NCBI GenBank assembly: GCA_025618425.1
Contig: CM046833.1
Coordinates: forward strand, 5,011,207 to 5,075,206
Length of the DNA: 64,000 nt
Source: Heliocidaris tuberculata
Taxonomy: Eukaryota > Echinodermata > Echinoidea > Camarodonta > Echinometridae
Reading direction: 5' to 3'
Below are positions 19,961 through 31,532 of this stretch, in pieces. Under the pieces are notes generated by a model. The model saw only the letters and a program-made list of their open reading frames with translations. It was not told the origin of the DNA and made no database searches. Position 1 is the stretch's first letter. Each line of letters starts with the position of its first letter. The position numbers were made by a program, and so were the translations under genes.

Positions 19961-22353
19961 TTCAGATCATACTCCTGTAGCATCAGAGACCACCTCATAA
20001 GTCTGCTGTTTTTGTTCTTCATCTTCGTTAGGAAGGTGAGTGGGTTGTGGTCAGTTCTAACTGTCACTGGGTACTTGTTAGTGCTAACGTAGACGTCGAA
20101 GAACTGCAGAGACAGGATTAAGGCGAGTGTTTCTTTCTCTACTGTGGAGTATCTTGTCTGGTGTTTGTTGAACTTCTTCGACATGTAGCACACTGGGCGT
20201 TCCAAGCCAGCATCATCCGCCTGGATCAACACACTTCCTGCACCAACATCACTAGCATCTACTTCAAGTATGAAAGCTCTGTCAAAATCTGGTGCTGCTA
20301 AGACTGGTGTGCTCGCAAGCGTTGACTTCAGTCGTTCAAACGCAACTTGGCATGTTGAAGTCCAAGAGTATGGCACATCCTTCCGCAGCATATTGGTGAG
20401 TGGTGCTGCAACATCAGCAAAGTTCTTGCAGAATTTTCGGTAGAATCCAGACATCCCCAGGAAGCGTCGCAGGGCCCGCTTGTTTTCAGGAACAGTGAAG
20501 TTCAGGATGGCTTCCACCTTGGCATCAAGTGGACGCACAGTTCCAAGCCCAACGACATGGCCTAGAAACGACACCTGTGCATGAGCGAACTCAGTCTTCT
20601 TTAGGTTAACAGTTAGATTTGCCTTGGAGATACGGTCGAATAGAGCCCTTATTCGCTGCAAGTGCTCTTCCCACTCATTGCTGTACACCACGATATCATC
20701 AAGGTAGGCCTGACATCCTTCTAGCCCAGAAGTTACTGCGTTGATTAACCTCTGAAAAGTGGCGGGAGCATTCTTCATGCCGAATGGCATGACCTTATAC
20801 TGGTAGAGACCCTCAGGCGTCACGAACGCAGACAGCTCTCTGGCCCTTGATGATAGGGGTACTTGCCAGTACCCTTTTAGCAGGTCGAACTTTGACACAA
20901 ATTTGGCACTCCCTATTCGATCTATCAGGTCATCAATGCGAGGTATGGGGTATGAGTCTGCCTTAGTCTTAGAATTCAACACCCTGTAGTCAGTACAAAA
21001 CCTATACGTACCATCCTTCTTTGGTACCAACACACATGGAGAACTCCACTGACTTTTACTTGATTCAATAATGTCATTGACCTTCATGTATTCAACTTCC
21101 TTCCTCAAAAGTTCCATCTTTGAAGGATTTGCTCTGTAAGGATGTTGCTTGACTGGAGGAGAGTCCCCCACGTCAACATCATGCTCTACAAGACTGGTTC
21201 TACCTGGAACATCACCAAACAGGTGACTATGGTCATGAATAAGACTTTCCAATGAATCCCTCTCACTCACTGGAAGATGACTCAACCTTTCACCCAGATT
21301 TGCCAGTACCTCAGAATTCTTCAACCTTAATTCAGGCAACTCAAAGTCAACTTCACTCTGAACACTGATGTCGTCACCATCATCTCTACAACTACTCACA
21401 ACAACACTAGCAACAGGCTTCTCTACACCATCCCTATTGCGTTCTACATACTCTTTGAGCATGTTGATGTGACAAAGGCGCTTCTGCCTTCTTCGATCAG
21501 GAGTCCGAATGATGTAATTAACATCACTGACTTTCTTATCCACAAGGTACGGACCAGAGTACCGAGCTTGCAAGCAATTGCCTGGAATAGGCAACAGGAC
21601 TAACACCTTCGAACCAGGTTCAAAGCTTCTCTCCTTAGCTTTAAGATCAAACACCTTCTTCATGTCAGCCTGTGCTTCCTTCATATGCTGTGTGGCAAGT
21701 TCTCGAGAACAAATCAATCTTTCTCGGAACCTTGATACATAATCAAGTAGTCCACACTTCTCGTCCTCAAACATCTTCTCTTTCAAGATCTTTAGTGGCC
21801 CACGAACTAAGTGGCCAAAGACGAGCTCGAAAGGACTGAAACCAAGTGAGTCTTGGACCGACTCACGAACAGCAAACAAGAGTAGGGGAAGACCTTCATC
21901 CCATTCTTTCTCACACTGAAAACAGTATGTTCTCATCATACTTTTCAGGGTTTGATGGAATCGCTCTAGGGCCCCTTGACTCTCAGGGTGGTAAGCACTC
22001 GAATTCACGCACTCAACTCCTAACTGAGACATCACTTGTCTGAAAACCTTTGATGTGAAGTTCGAGCCCTGATCAGACTGAATGATTTTTGGCAAACCCA
22101 CCAAGGTGAAGAACTTGACCAATGCCTTGCTAACATTCTGTGCCGTAATTCTCCGAAGTGGTACAGCTTCCGGAAATCTTGTAGCCGCACACATCATAGT
22201 GAGAAGATACTCATGTCCAGCCTTGGTTTTTGGCAGTGGACCTACACAATCAACTCTCACTGTTGAGAATGGCTCATCGAAAGCAGGAATAGGTCGCAAA
22301 GTGCTGGAGGGATCTTCTGATTTGGTTTCCCAACCATTTGGCAAACATGACAT
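19903..22353 (-). CDS. Pol: integrase core, reverse transcriptase and RNase H (order IN-RT-RH)
   Basis: 816 residues. Integrase catalytic core with D35 (VDCVGPLP), D94 (QSDQGSNF) and E130 (GALERFHQ), a D,D-35-E pattern. A GPY/F-type module follows at about 265-300 (YSGPYLVDKK). RT runs from about 400 (QHPYRANPSK) with FCTDYRVLN, SKFDLLKGYWQVPL, MPFGMKNAPATFQ and the YLDD active site at 550-553. RNase H has D699 (VDAS), EKE near 739-741 and TDHN near 768. The N-terminus overlaps the zinc-binding part of integrase in another frame (22257-22712), so a frame change lies near 22300-22330. Confidence 0.93.
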   Translation of the reverse strand: MSCLPNGWETKSEDPSSTLRPIPAFDEPFSTVRVDCVGPLPKTKAGHEYLLTMMCAATRFPEAVPLRRITAQNVSKALVKFFTLVGLPKIIQSDQGSNFTSKVFRQVMSQLGVECVNSSAYHPESQGALERFHQTLKSMMRTYCFQCEKEWDEGLPLLLFAVRESVQDSLGFSPFELVFGHLVRGPLKILKEKMFEDEKCGLLDYVSRFRERLICSRELATQHMKEAQADMKKVFDLKAKERSFEPGSKVLVLLPIPGNCLQARYSGPYLVDKKVSDVNYIIRTPDRRRQKRLCHINMLKEYVERNRDGVEKPVASVVVSSCRDDGDDISVQSEVDFELPELRLKNSEVLANLGERLSHLPVSERDSLESLIHDHSHLFGDVPGRTSLVEHDVDVGDSPPVKQHPYRANPSKMELLRKEVEYMKVNDIIESSKSQWSSPCVLVPKKDGTYRFCTDYRVLNSKTKADSYPIPRIDDLIDRIGSAKFVSKFDLLKGYWQVPLSSRARELSAFVTPEGLYQYKVMPFGMKNAPATFQRLINAVTSGLEGCQAYLDDIVVYSNEWEEHLQRIRALFDRISKANLTVNLKKTEFAHAQVSFLGHVVGLGTVRPLDAKVEAILNFTVPENKRALRRFLGMSGFYRKFCKNFADVAAPLTNMLRKDVPYSWTSTCQVAFERLKSTLASTPVLAAPDFDRAFILEVDASDVGAGSVLIQADDAGLERPVCYMSKKFNKHQTRYSTVEKETLALILSLQFFDVYVSTNKYPVTVRTDHNPLTFLTKMKNKNSRLMRWSLMLQEYDLNIEHIRGKGQKGPWIGRYL

Positions 22354-22712
22354 GACCTACAAAAATTAGAAACATCACGTCTCAACCCGGGCCAAAAGAA
22401 ATGCTTTAAAATTCTTTGCACAGTTTTGTTCACACCAAGGTGACCACCCAGACCAATATCATGTGAAACACTAAGGATCTGCTTACGAAATGCCTTCGGC
22501 ACAACAACCTGGTGAACTTCTCTCCAATCCTCCTCAAATGAGGCATCTATTGGTTTCCATTTCCTCATCAACACATCTCCCTTTTTGTAGAAACAAACAC
22601 TTTCTTTAACAGCCTCTTCTTCAGATAAAGCACTATCCCTTATTCCTACGAACTCGGGATCCTTCCCCTGAGCATCTATCAAGGAATCTTTATTCAATCC
22701 TCTCACTTTCAT
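22257..22712 (-). CDS. Pol: integrase zinc-binding (HHCC) region, frame-shifted segment
   Basis: About 150 residues with H..H in SHDIGLGGHLGVNKTVQ, FFWPGLRRDV, and CRSCHVCQ, the HHCC domain that precedes the integrase core. It is in a different frame from both the gag-protease and the pol frames, which share one frame. Two frame changes therefore bracket it; the first could be a translational shift, the second looks like damage. The peptide after KIPPA is out of frame. Confidence 0.8.
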   Translation of the reverse strand: MKVRGLNKDSLIDAQGKDPEFVGIRDSALSEEEAVKESVCFYKKGDVLMRKWKPIDASFEEDWREVHQVVVPKAFRKQILSVSHDIGLGGHLGVNKTVQRILKHFFWPGLRRDVSNFCRSCHVCQMVGKPNQKIPPALCDLFLLSMSHSQQ

Positions 22713-24006
22713 CTACCTGATGAACTGCACTACTCTTTCCAGTTGATTTGCCATCATCTAACTGACAGAAAACACTGCCATCATCCAATCGACGGAAAAA
22801 ACTGTCTTCCAAGCAGACATCATCGTCTGAAATAGTCTTTTCCAAAGACTGCTCTGACTTTCTCTTCTCCTCATCCACCTTTGAAGTCATAGATCTGGTC
22901 AAAACACAAGATGGAAATACATCTGGCATTTCCTCAACCAACTGCTCCGTTTTCTCATCACACATAGGAGTCATACATTTAACTGGATATGATGAGACCT
23001 TCTCACCTGCGATATCATTACCCAACAGCAATGACACTCCCTCAACAGGTAGGGTAGGTGAAACTCCCACAACCACCTCGCCTGACACAATATCTGACGT
23101 TAAGTTGACACCATGCAGAGGCACCTGAACTATACCACCGATTCCCTTAACGAAAACATCTGAATGCACGGATGAGTCATCAGAGAAAGGCAACACATCA
23201 GAACAAAGGAGACTCTGAGTAGCCCCAGTATCACGAAGAATACGCACTGGAACCTCCTCACTACCACATGTCAAACTCACAAAGCCTTCAGACACGAAAG
23301 GTTTGTACTCGTCAGACACCACACTACTGTCCCTCTGAATGCTTGCAAGTGCATCAGGAACCACCTTCCTAGCACCAAAACCTTCCTTCTCTTTCTTTTT
23401 CTTGAGCTTACTGCATTCCGACATTCTATGCCCATCTTGTTTACAATAGAAACAAGGGCCAGGACCAGATTTCTGTTTTTGTGCGCTTTTGACAGAACCA
23501 GGATTGTCTTGAGGCTCACCTTTCCTAGAAGGACCTTTCTTCGCAACACCCTGACTGCCTCTCAAGGGAATGTTTTTATTCCTCTCGACAACCTTGTGGG
23601 TCAACACATATTCGTCAAGAATAACTGCCGCTTTCCGGACATCTTTCACCTCACGTTCTTCCAGATACTGCCTTAAATCGGGTGAAACAGAACGTTTCAA
23701 CTCCTCTAGCAGCATGAGTTCCTTCAACTGGTCAAAACTGTCTACCCCAGTTGACGTCAGCCACCGATCAAAATGACTAACCTTCCGACGAACAAAGTCC
23801 ACATAAGTATCCTCCTCGTTCATCCTGACATTGCGAAATGCCTGCCTGTGTGCTTCAGGCACCAACTCATAGGCTCTTAAAATGGACCTCTTGAGCTCCT
23901 CATAACTCCCACTCTGCTGGACAGACAACGAGGCATACACCTCCTGGGCACGACCTACAAGGGCACTCTGGACCAATGTCGGCCAGACAGATCTATCCCA
24001 GCCCAA
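22690..24006 (-). CDS. Gag capsid C-terminal (SCAN-like) region, zinc knuckle and protease
   Basis: 438 residues. Residues 30-85 (YEELKRSILRAYELVPEAHR onward) resemble the SCAN domain, which is known to derive from Gmr1-like gag. A CCHC zinc knuckle is at 185-198 (CFYCKQDGHRMSEC). An aspartic protease follows with active-site DTG at 259-261 and LLGNDIA near the flap end. An acidic tail leads into pol. Same frame as the upstream gag piece, separated from it by one stop codon at 24031-24033. Confidence 0.85.
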   Translation of the reverse strand: MGWDRSVWPTLVQSALVGRAQEVYASLSVQQSGSYEELKRSILRAYELVPEAHRQAFRNVRMNEEDTYVDFVRRKVSHFDRWLTSTGVDSFDQLKELMLLEELKRSVSPDLRQYLEEREVKDVRKAAVILDEYVLTHKVVERNKNIPLRGSQGVAKKGPSRKGEPQDNPGSVKSAQKQKSGPGPCFYCKQDGHRMSECSKLKKKKEKEGFGARKVVPDALASIQRDSSVVSDEYKPFVSEGFVSLTCGSEEVPVRILRDTGATQSLLCSDVLPFSDDSSVHSDVFVKGIGGIVQVPLHGVNLTSDIVSGEVVVGVSPTLPVEGVSLLLGNDIAGEKVSSYPVKCMTPMCDEKTEQLVEEMPDVFPSCVLTRSMTSKVDEEKRKSEQSLEKTISDDDVCLEDSFFRRLDDGSVFCQLDDGKSTGKSSAVHQVDESERIE

Positions 24007-24030
24007 ATTTACTGCAACCTTTTCAAAATG

Positions 24031-24483
24031 TTAGAAGAACTCCTCCACCTTGCCCTCATCAAACTTGGGGACAAGCCGAACATTCTGGCAAGCGTCAAAC
24101 CTCAATGGAGAACTTCCATTTCTCATCTCTAGTTCTTTAGACTTCAAATCTATACTCTTCATTTCCAACTCAACCTCTTTAGTCCGAAGTTCTAATTCCT
24201 TCAACTTCAACTGAGTTTCAAGAGTCTGAAGGCCTAACTGAGAAGCACTAGATTCAGCCGAGGATTCAGAAGCATCCTCCTCCCCTTCACCAGTAGCAAC
24301 TGGGGCTGACCAAACATCTGTCTGAACTAAGAATCGCCGAATGAGATCCTGAATATCAGCCTTCCTATCCGAGGAACCAACAGGAATTCCTAAAATCCGA
24401 GCAGTTTCAAGCAACTCTGCTTTCTTCAACTACTCCAACACCTCGGGAGTGGGTCCATCAACAAAACCCTGTACCTTTTCCAT
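24031..24483 (-). pseudogene. Gag N-terminal part with in-frame stops
   Basis: The frame can start at ATG (24481-24483, MEKVQGFVDG), meets TAG at 24430-24432, continues with KKAELLETARILGIPV and a Glu/Lys-rich heptad stretch (LKLKELELRTKEVELEMKS) likely to form a coiled coil, and meets TAA at 24031-24033. Beyond that stop the same frame continues into the SCAN-like region. The two stops make this copy non-productive for full gag. Confidence 0.75.
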
Positions 24484-24907
24484 AGTTGAAATTACCAAAG
24501 ACTACAATACCAAACTGAATTAGTCTACCAAACACCTTGAAATAAAGGCAAATTCCCAAAGGAAATCAAGCTATCACTAGCCAAATGTACCCACGTACAC
24601 AACATAGACCAATCCACACAAAACGTAGTCCCAAACAACTATGAACAAGCACGAATGTGCAATACAATTCACAAAGCGGGAAAAAAAATCCAAAATTCAC
24701 CGCGCCTTGAACCAAGGCTAGATTCCCGAAAAATCGAGCGTGACCCGTCGTAGACGAAACCTGCGAAATACTATTGCACGTGCGAAAAGCACACACACCG
24801 AACATGCACCCATAATAGACAACAACGCACGTATGGTACACAACCGCTGTGTAATACGGGATATAAAAAATGCAACTACCTCGACAAGAAACCGGCTTGT
24901 TTGTCGA

Positions 24908-24928
24908 CTCCTGGACAAGGTCCCAATC
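24908..24928 (-). promoter_or_regulatory. Candidate primer-binding site
   Basis: Three bases inside the 5' LTR, the minus strand reads TGGGACCTTGTCCAGGAG, the expected position and TGG start for a tRNA 3'-end complement. The tRNA was not identified. The leader continues to the gag ATG at 24483. Confidence 0.5.
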
Positions 24929-25063
24929 TGTCACGAATCAAACATTCCGTCCAACTCTGACATAATCATTCACATCAAAAGACCAGCAGAACAACCCCCA
25001 ATATCGTCACAGTCAGACCATAAAAGATTACAACTGAGGAGGCCATGGTTGTGTCTCAATGTC
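24929..25063 (-). repeat. 5' LTR, inner part (interrupted)
   Basis: 135 bp matching the 3' LTR from TGTCACGAATC to CTCAATGTC. The remainder is at 31533-31593. Differences from the 3' LTR: three substitutions and one extra G. Confidence 0.9.
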
Positions 25064-25297
25064 GGTAGACACTTAAAGAGGCCAACCAAAATGACAATGG
25101 CGGAATCTCATTAATATTCATCAGAATGCATATTATGAATATGTATCAACGCATGCGCAGTAAAGCTTGAGCTAAAACTGCTTCGTTATAAGCCTTATTT
25201 TCACTTTTCAAGTCATCAATGCAGCATAGACGCATGAGATGGAACGAAGCCTTACTTTTCGCAGGTTGAAGGATCAAATCTGCCTTTAATCTTTTTA

Positions 25298-25339
<42 letters not shown>

Positions 25340-25499
25340 CGGGATAGGTGAAGATCCTCTAATTTTCCCCCAAGTAGGTTCATGCTTTACCATAACTTTT
25401 TTTTGCTTGGTCACCTGTGTTTTCCTACATTATAGCTTTTATAATAAATGCTTTTACGATCTTTTTTTTTTCTCATTATTTTTACTCTTGTTATTAGTG

Positions 25500-27170
25500 G
25501 AAACATTCAAATTAGAACTTCAATCTCCCATTGACTGATTTGCAATGTAACGTGAAGTTGTAACATGCTTTATACTTGTAGGGGATGTCATTTTGGTTGG
25601 CCTCCTGTGTCATTTTGGTTGGCCTCCTGTGTTTTCCTACATTATAGCTCTTATGATGTATCCTTTTATGACATATTATTTTCATAATTTTTACTCGTTT
25701 CATTAGTGTAAACATTCAAAGAAGAACTTTAATCTTCCATTGTCTGATTTGCAATGTAACGTGAAGTTGCAAGACGCTACAAAGTTGTGTATGAAGGGAT
25801 GTCATTTTGCTTGGCCTCCTTTGTTTTCCTAGTATATATTATATAGCTCTTATAATAAATGTTTCTATGATATATTATTTTTATCAATATTACTCGTTTC
25901 ATTAGTGGAAACATTCAAATTTGAACTTTAATCGCCCTTTGACTGATTTGCAAGGTAATGTTAAGTTTTATCATGCTTTACAGTTTTGTATAAGGGAATG
26001 TCATTTCGGTTGTCCTCCTGTGTCATTTTGGTTGGCCTCGTGCGTTTTCCTACATTATAGCGCGTATATATCCTTCCATGTTCTATTATTTTAATCATTT
26101 TTACTCGTTTCATGAGTGGAAACATTCAAATTAGAACCTCAATCTCCCATTGACTGATTTGCAATGTTACGTGGAGTTTTAACATGCTTTGCAGTTGTAT
26201 TTATTGGGATGTCATTTTGGTTGGCCTCCTGCGTCATTTTGGTTCGCCTCCTGTGTTTTCCTACTTATAGCGCGTATAATACATCATTTCGTGTTGTATT
26301 TTTTTTTTTTTGGGGGGGGGATCATTTCTAATCGTTTTTTAGATGAGACATTCAAATAAGAACTTTAATTTTACATTGGCTGATTTGCAAAGTAACCTGA
26401 AGTTTTAACATGCTTTGCAGTTGTGCATAATGGGATGTCATTTTGGTTGGCCTCCTGTGTCATTGTGGTAGGCCCCGTGCGTTTTGCTACATTATAGCTC
26501 GTTAAATGAATGCTATTAAAATATTCTGTTATTCTCATCATTTTTACTCGTTTTATTAATGGAAACATTCAAATTAGAATTTCAATCTCCCATTGACTGA
26601 TTTGCAATGTAACGTACGTGAAGTTGTAACATGCTATACAGTTGTGTGTAAAAGGGGATGTCATTTTGGTTGGCCTCCTGTGTCATTTTGGTTGGCCTCC
26701 TGTGTCATTGTGGTTGGCACCGTGCGTTTTGCTGCATTATAGCTCGTATAATGAATGCTATTAAAAGAATTCTGTTATTCTCATCATTTTTACTCGTTTT
26801 ATTAATGGAAACATTCAAATTAGAACTTCAATCTCCCATTGACTGATTTGCAATGTAACGTGAAGTTTTAACATGTTTTCCAGTTGTGTATAATGGGATG
26901 TCATTTTGGTTGGCCTCCTGTGTCATTTTGGTTGGCCTCCTGTGTCATTTTGGTTGGCCTCCTGTGTTTTCCTACATTATAGCGCGTATTATAAATCCTT
27001 TTATGTTCTATTATTTTGATTATTTTTAATCCTTTCATTAGATGAAACATTCAAATCATAATTTAATTTTTGATCGGCTGATTTGCATTGTAACATGAAG
27101 TTTTAACACGCTGCAAAGTTGAATATAAACAGATAAAGGGATTTCATTTTGGTTGGCCTCCTGTGTCATT
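25500..27170. repeat. Left-arm subrepeat array of the foldback
   Basis: About eight units of about 215 bp, each with CTCCCATTGACTGATTTGCAATGTAACG, AACATGCTTTGCAGTTGTG, GGGATGTCATTTTGGTTGGCC (one to three repeats of the last block) and GTTTTCCTACATTATAGC. The small open frames inside are repeat artefacts. Confidence 0.85.
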
Positions 27171-27700
27171 GTGATAGGCTGCATGCTCACCAAAAAATTG
27201 ATCCTGGATGGCTTAGCACTGGCTATTTCTAAAAAGCATGTCCGATAGTCTTTCCCCAAGTATGAGAAAAATGGTGTTCATGAATCATGAGTTACTTTCA
27301 TATATGTGTGGGTGCATTCAACAAGAAATTGAGCTGAATTTGACATGAATCTGGACAAATGCTATTGTTCGGCTGTCCACTCGCATACATGTATATTATT
27401 GATCAAGGTGTCACATTAAACAAGATATATGGTAGGATACAATGTATACATGTATATTTCACTAAATCTATAGTTACTAATTTGCAACGGCATTTAAGGC
27501 TGAATCAGGGTTTCATTTTTTATTGACTCCCTCCCATTTAACCCCCCCCCCCCCCCCAAAAAAAAAAAAATACAAACTTCGGAGCTTCGAAAGGGGGTCC
27601 CCACTATACCTGCCCCTTGTATTTTCTGTTTCATTACAAATGCCAACACAAGCTTCATTCAGACAAGTGTTGTTTTAACTCAATAAAGAAAGAAAACAGG
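27171..27700. other. Central loop of the foldback
   Basis: The only part of the element without arm repeats. AT-rich, with a C run followed by an A run (27541-27570). No coding frame or known domain. Confidence 0.6.
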
Positions 27701-30700
27701 AGGACATGCAATCAAAATGACGTCCCTTTTACACAACTTTATAAAGTATATGAAACGTCACGACGCTATATTGTACATTATCCAATGGAAGATTAAGGTT
27801 CTCATTTGAATGTTTCATCCAATGAAACGAATAACAATCATTAAAATAATAGAATATAACGGAACTTTCATACGAGCTTTACTGTAGGAAAACACAGGAG
27901 GCCAAGCAAAATGGGACAGGAGGCCCAGCGAAAAACTTTGTAGCATGTTAAAATTTTACGTCTTTTTGCAAATCAGCCAATGGAAAATCAAAGTTCATTT
28001 TTGAATGTTTCATCTAATCAAACGAGTAACAATGATCAAAATAAAAGAACATAAAATGATTTATTATACGAGCTATAATGAAGAAAAACACTGGAGGCCA
28101 ACTAAACTGACATCCCCTTCTACCCAACTTTGTAGCATATTAAACTTCACGTAACATTGCAAATCAGCCAATGGAAGATAAAAGTTCTTCATTTGAATGT
28201 TTCCTAGCTCTAATCCAGTAAAAATGACCTAAATAATAAAACCTTAAATGATTTATTAAAAGCGCTATGTCAGAAAACACAGGAGGACAACTTAAATGAC
28301 ATCCCTTTATACACAATTTTATAACATGTAAAAACTTCAGGTTACATTGCAAATCAGCCAATGGAAAATCGAAGTTCTTATTTGAATGTTTCATCTGATT
28401 TATTAAACGATTAAAAATGATCAAAACGATAGAACATAAAAGGATTTTATACGCGCTATAACGTAGGAAAACACAAGAGGCCAACCAAAATGAAATCCCT
28501 TTATATTCAACTTTGCAGCGTGTTAAAACTTCATGTTACAATGCAAATCAGCCGATCAAAAATTAAAGTTATGATTTGAATGTTTCATCTAATGAAAGGA
28601 TTAAAAATAATCAAAATAATAGAACATAAAAGGATTTATTACACGCGCTATAATGTAGGAAAACACAGGAGGCCAACCAAAATGACACAGGAGGCCAACC
28701 AAAATGACATCCCATTATACACAATTGGAAAACATGTTAAAACTTCACGTTACATTGCAAATCAGTCAATGGGAGATTGAAGTTCTAATTTGAATGTTTC
28801 CATTAATGACACGAGTAAAAATAATGAAAATAATATAGACCATAAAAGGATTTAATATAAAAGCTATTATGTAGGAAAACAAAGGAGGCCAACCAAAATG
28901 ACACAGGAGGCCAATCATAAGTGATATAATGTAGGAAAACACAGGAGGCCAACCACAATGACATCCTCTTTTACACACAACTGTATAGCATGTTACAACT
29001 TCACGTACGTTACATTGCAAATCAGTCAATGGGAGATTGAAATTCTAATTTGAATGTTTCCATTAATAAAACGAGTAAATATGATGAGAATAACAGAATT
29101 CTTTTAATAGCATTCATTATACGAGCTATAATGTAGCAAAACGCACAGGGCCAACCACAATGACACAGGAGGCCAACCAAAATGACACAGGAGGCCAACC
29201 AAAATGACATCCCATTATGCACAACTGCAAAGCATGTTAAAACTTCAGGTTACATTGCAAATCAGCCAATGTAAAATTAAAGTTCTTATTTGAATGTTTC
29301 ATCTAAAAAACGATTAGAAATGATCCCCCCCCAAAAAAAAAAAAAAAATACAACACGAAAGGATGTATTATACGCGCTATAATGTAGGAAAACACAGGAG
29401 GCGAACCAAAATGACGCAGGAGGCCAACCAAAATGACATCCCAATAAATACAACTGCAAAGCATGTTAAAACTCCACGTAACATTGCAAATCAGTCAATG
29501 GGAAATTGAGGTTCTAATTTGAATGTTTCCACTCATGAAACGAGTAAAAATGATTAAAATAATAGAACATGGAAGGATATATACGCGCTATAATGTAGGA
29601 AAACGCATGAGGCCAACCAAACTGACACTGGAGGCCAACCAAAATGACATCCCATGGAAAGCATGTTAAAACTTCACGTTACATTGCAAATCATCAAATG
29701 AAAAATTAAAGTTCTTCTTTGAATGTTTACACTAACGAAACAAGTAAACATTATGACAATAACATACTAGTATCATAAAAGGATTTATCTTAAGAGCTAT
29801 AATCATGATAATGTAGGAAAACACAGGAGGCCAACCAAAATGACATAGGAGGCCAACCAAAATGACACAGGAGGACAACCAAAATGACATTCCATTATAC
29901 AAAACTGTAAAGCATGATAAAACTTCACATTACCTTGCAAATCAGTCAAAGGGCGATTGAAGTTCAAATTTGAATGTTTCCACTAATGAAACGAGTAATA
30001 TTGATAAAAATAATATATCATATAAACATTTATTATAAGAGCTATATAATATATACTAGGAAAACAAAGGAGGCAAAGCAAAATGACATCTCTTCATACA
30101 CAACTTTGTAGCGTCTTGCAACTTCACGTTACATTGCAAATCAGACAATGGAAGATTAAAGTTCTTCTTTGAATGTTTACACTAATGAAACGAGTAAAAA
30201 TTATGAAAATAATATATCATAAAAGGATACATCATAAGAGCTATAATGTAGGAAAACACAGGAGGCCAACCGAAATGACACAGGAGGCCAACCAAAATGA
30301 CATCCCCTACAAGTATAAAGCATGTTACAACTTCACGTTACATTGCAAATCAGTCAGTGGGAGATTAAAGTTCTTATTTGAATGTTTCCACTCATGAAAC
30401 GAGTAAAAATGATTAAAATAATAGAACATGGAAGGATATATACGCGCTATAATGTAGGAAAACGCACGAGGCCAACGAAAATGACACAGGAGGACAACCA
30501 AAATGACATTCCCTTATACAAAACTGTAAAGCATGATAAAACTTCACATTACCTTGCAAATCAGTCAAAGGGCGATTGAAGTTCAAATTTGAATGTTTCC
30601 ACTAATGAAACGAGTAATATTGATAAAAATAATATATCATAGAAACATTTATTATAAGAGCTATATAATATATACTAGGAAAACAAAGGAGGCCAACCAA

Positions 30701-31010
30701 AATGACATCCCTTCATACACAACTTTGTAGCGTCTTGCAACTTCACGTTACATTGCAAATCAGACAATGGAAGATTAAAGTTCTTATTTGAATGTTTACA
30801 CTAATAACAAGAGTTAAAATAATGGGGGAAAAAAAGATCATAAAAGCATTTATTATAGAAGCTATAATGTAGGAAAACACAGGAGACCAAGCAAAATGAC
30901 ACAGGAGGCCAACCAAAATGACATCCCATAATACACAACATTGTTGCATGTTAAAACTTTACATTACATTGCAAAGCAGACAATGTAAGATTAAATTTCT
31001 AATTGGAATG
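27701..31010. repeat. Right-arm subrepeat array of the foldback (inverted)
   Basis: About sixteen inverted copies of the left-arm unit (GGCCAACCAAAATGACATCCC, CATTGCAAATCAGTCAATGGGAG). Blocks near 29937-30160 and 30556-30760 are almost identical, indicating internal multi-unit duplication. The unit order mirrors the left arm for 28470-29300 against 26200-27160. Confidence 0.85.
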
Positions 31011-31532
31011 CTTCCACTAATGCAACGAGTAATATGGTCAAAAAATAAAAAATATTGTATACCGAAATTACATAAAGGAAATCATATTTAGAAAGATATT
31101 TATGGTACGTACTCGAATCACATCCAATACTCTTTCTCGTTCAACACATTTTTTTTTTTTTTTTTTTAAATGAGAAGGGGGAAAAAAAGTTATGGTAAAG
31201 CATGAACCTACTTGGGGGAAAATTAGAGGATCTACACCTATCCCGCCCCCCCCCCCTCCCCCCCCCCCAAAAAAAAAATAAATAAAAAGATTAGAGGCAG
31301 ATTTGATCCTTCAGCCTGTGAAAAGTAAAGCTTCGCTCCATCTTATGCGTCTATGCTGCATTGATGACTTGAAAAGTGAAAATAAGGCTTATAACGAAGC
31401 AGTTTTAGCTCAAGCTTTACTGCGCATGCGTAGATACATATTCATAAATGCATTCTGATGAATATTGATGAGATTCCGCTATTGTCATTTTGGTTGGCCT
31501 CTTTAAGTGTCTAAGTGTCTACCCTCAATGTC

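Larger units (their letters stand above)
25064..31523. mobile_element. Giant foldback element, 6460 bp, 9-bp target duplication
   Basis: Termini are inverted: GGTAGACACTTAAAGAGGCC at the left and its near complement at the right. The 9-mer CTCAATGTC is duplicated at 25055-25063 and 31524-31532. The outer arms pair for about 250 bp up to a 32-G run (25308-25339) mirrored by a C run (31243-31268). Inner arms are tandem subrepeats of about 215 bp, some 8 on the left (25500-27170) and 16 inverted on the right (27700-31010). The loop is about 27170-27700. No transposase. It resembles sea urchin TU and Drosophila FB elements; the 9-bp duplication also fits Mutator-type transposition (inference). 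Confidence 0.9.

Noticed and set aside
26371..30579. Many 60-75 codon frames such as RPTKMTQEANQNDIP
   Set aside because: All are translations of the foldback subrepeat.
25500..31010. Regular spaced repeats considered as a CRISPR array
   Set aside because: Units are about 215 bp, contiguous without unique spacers, in inverted arms of a eukaryotic foldback element.
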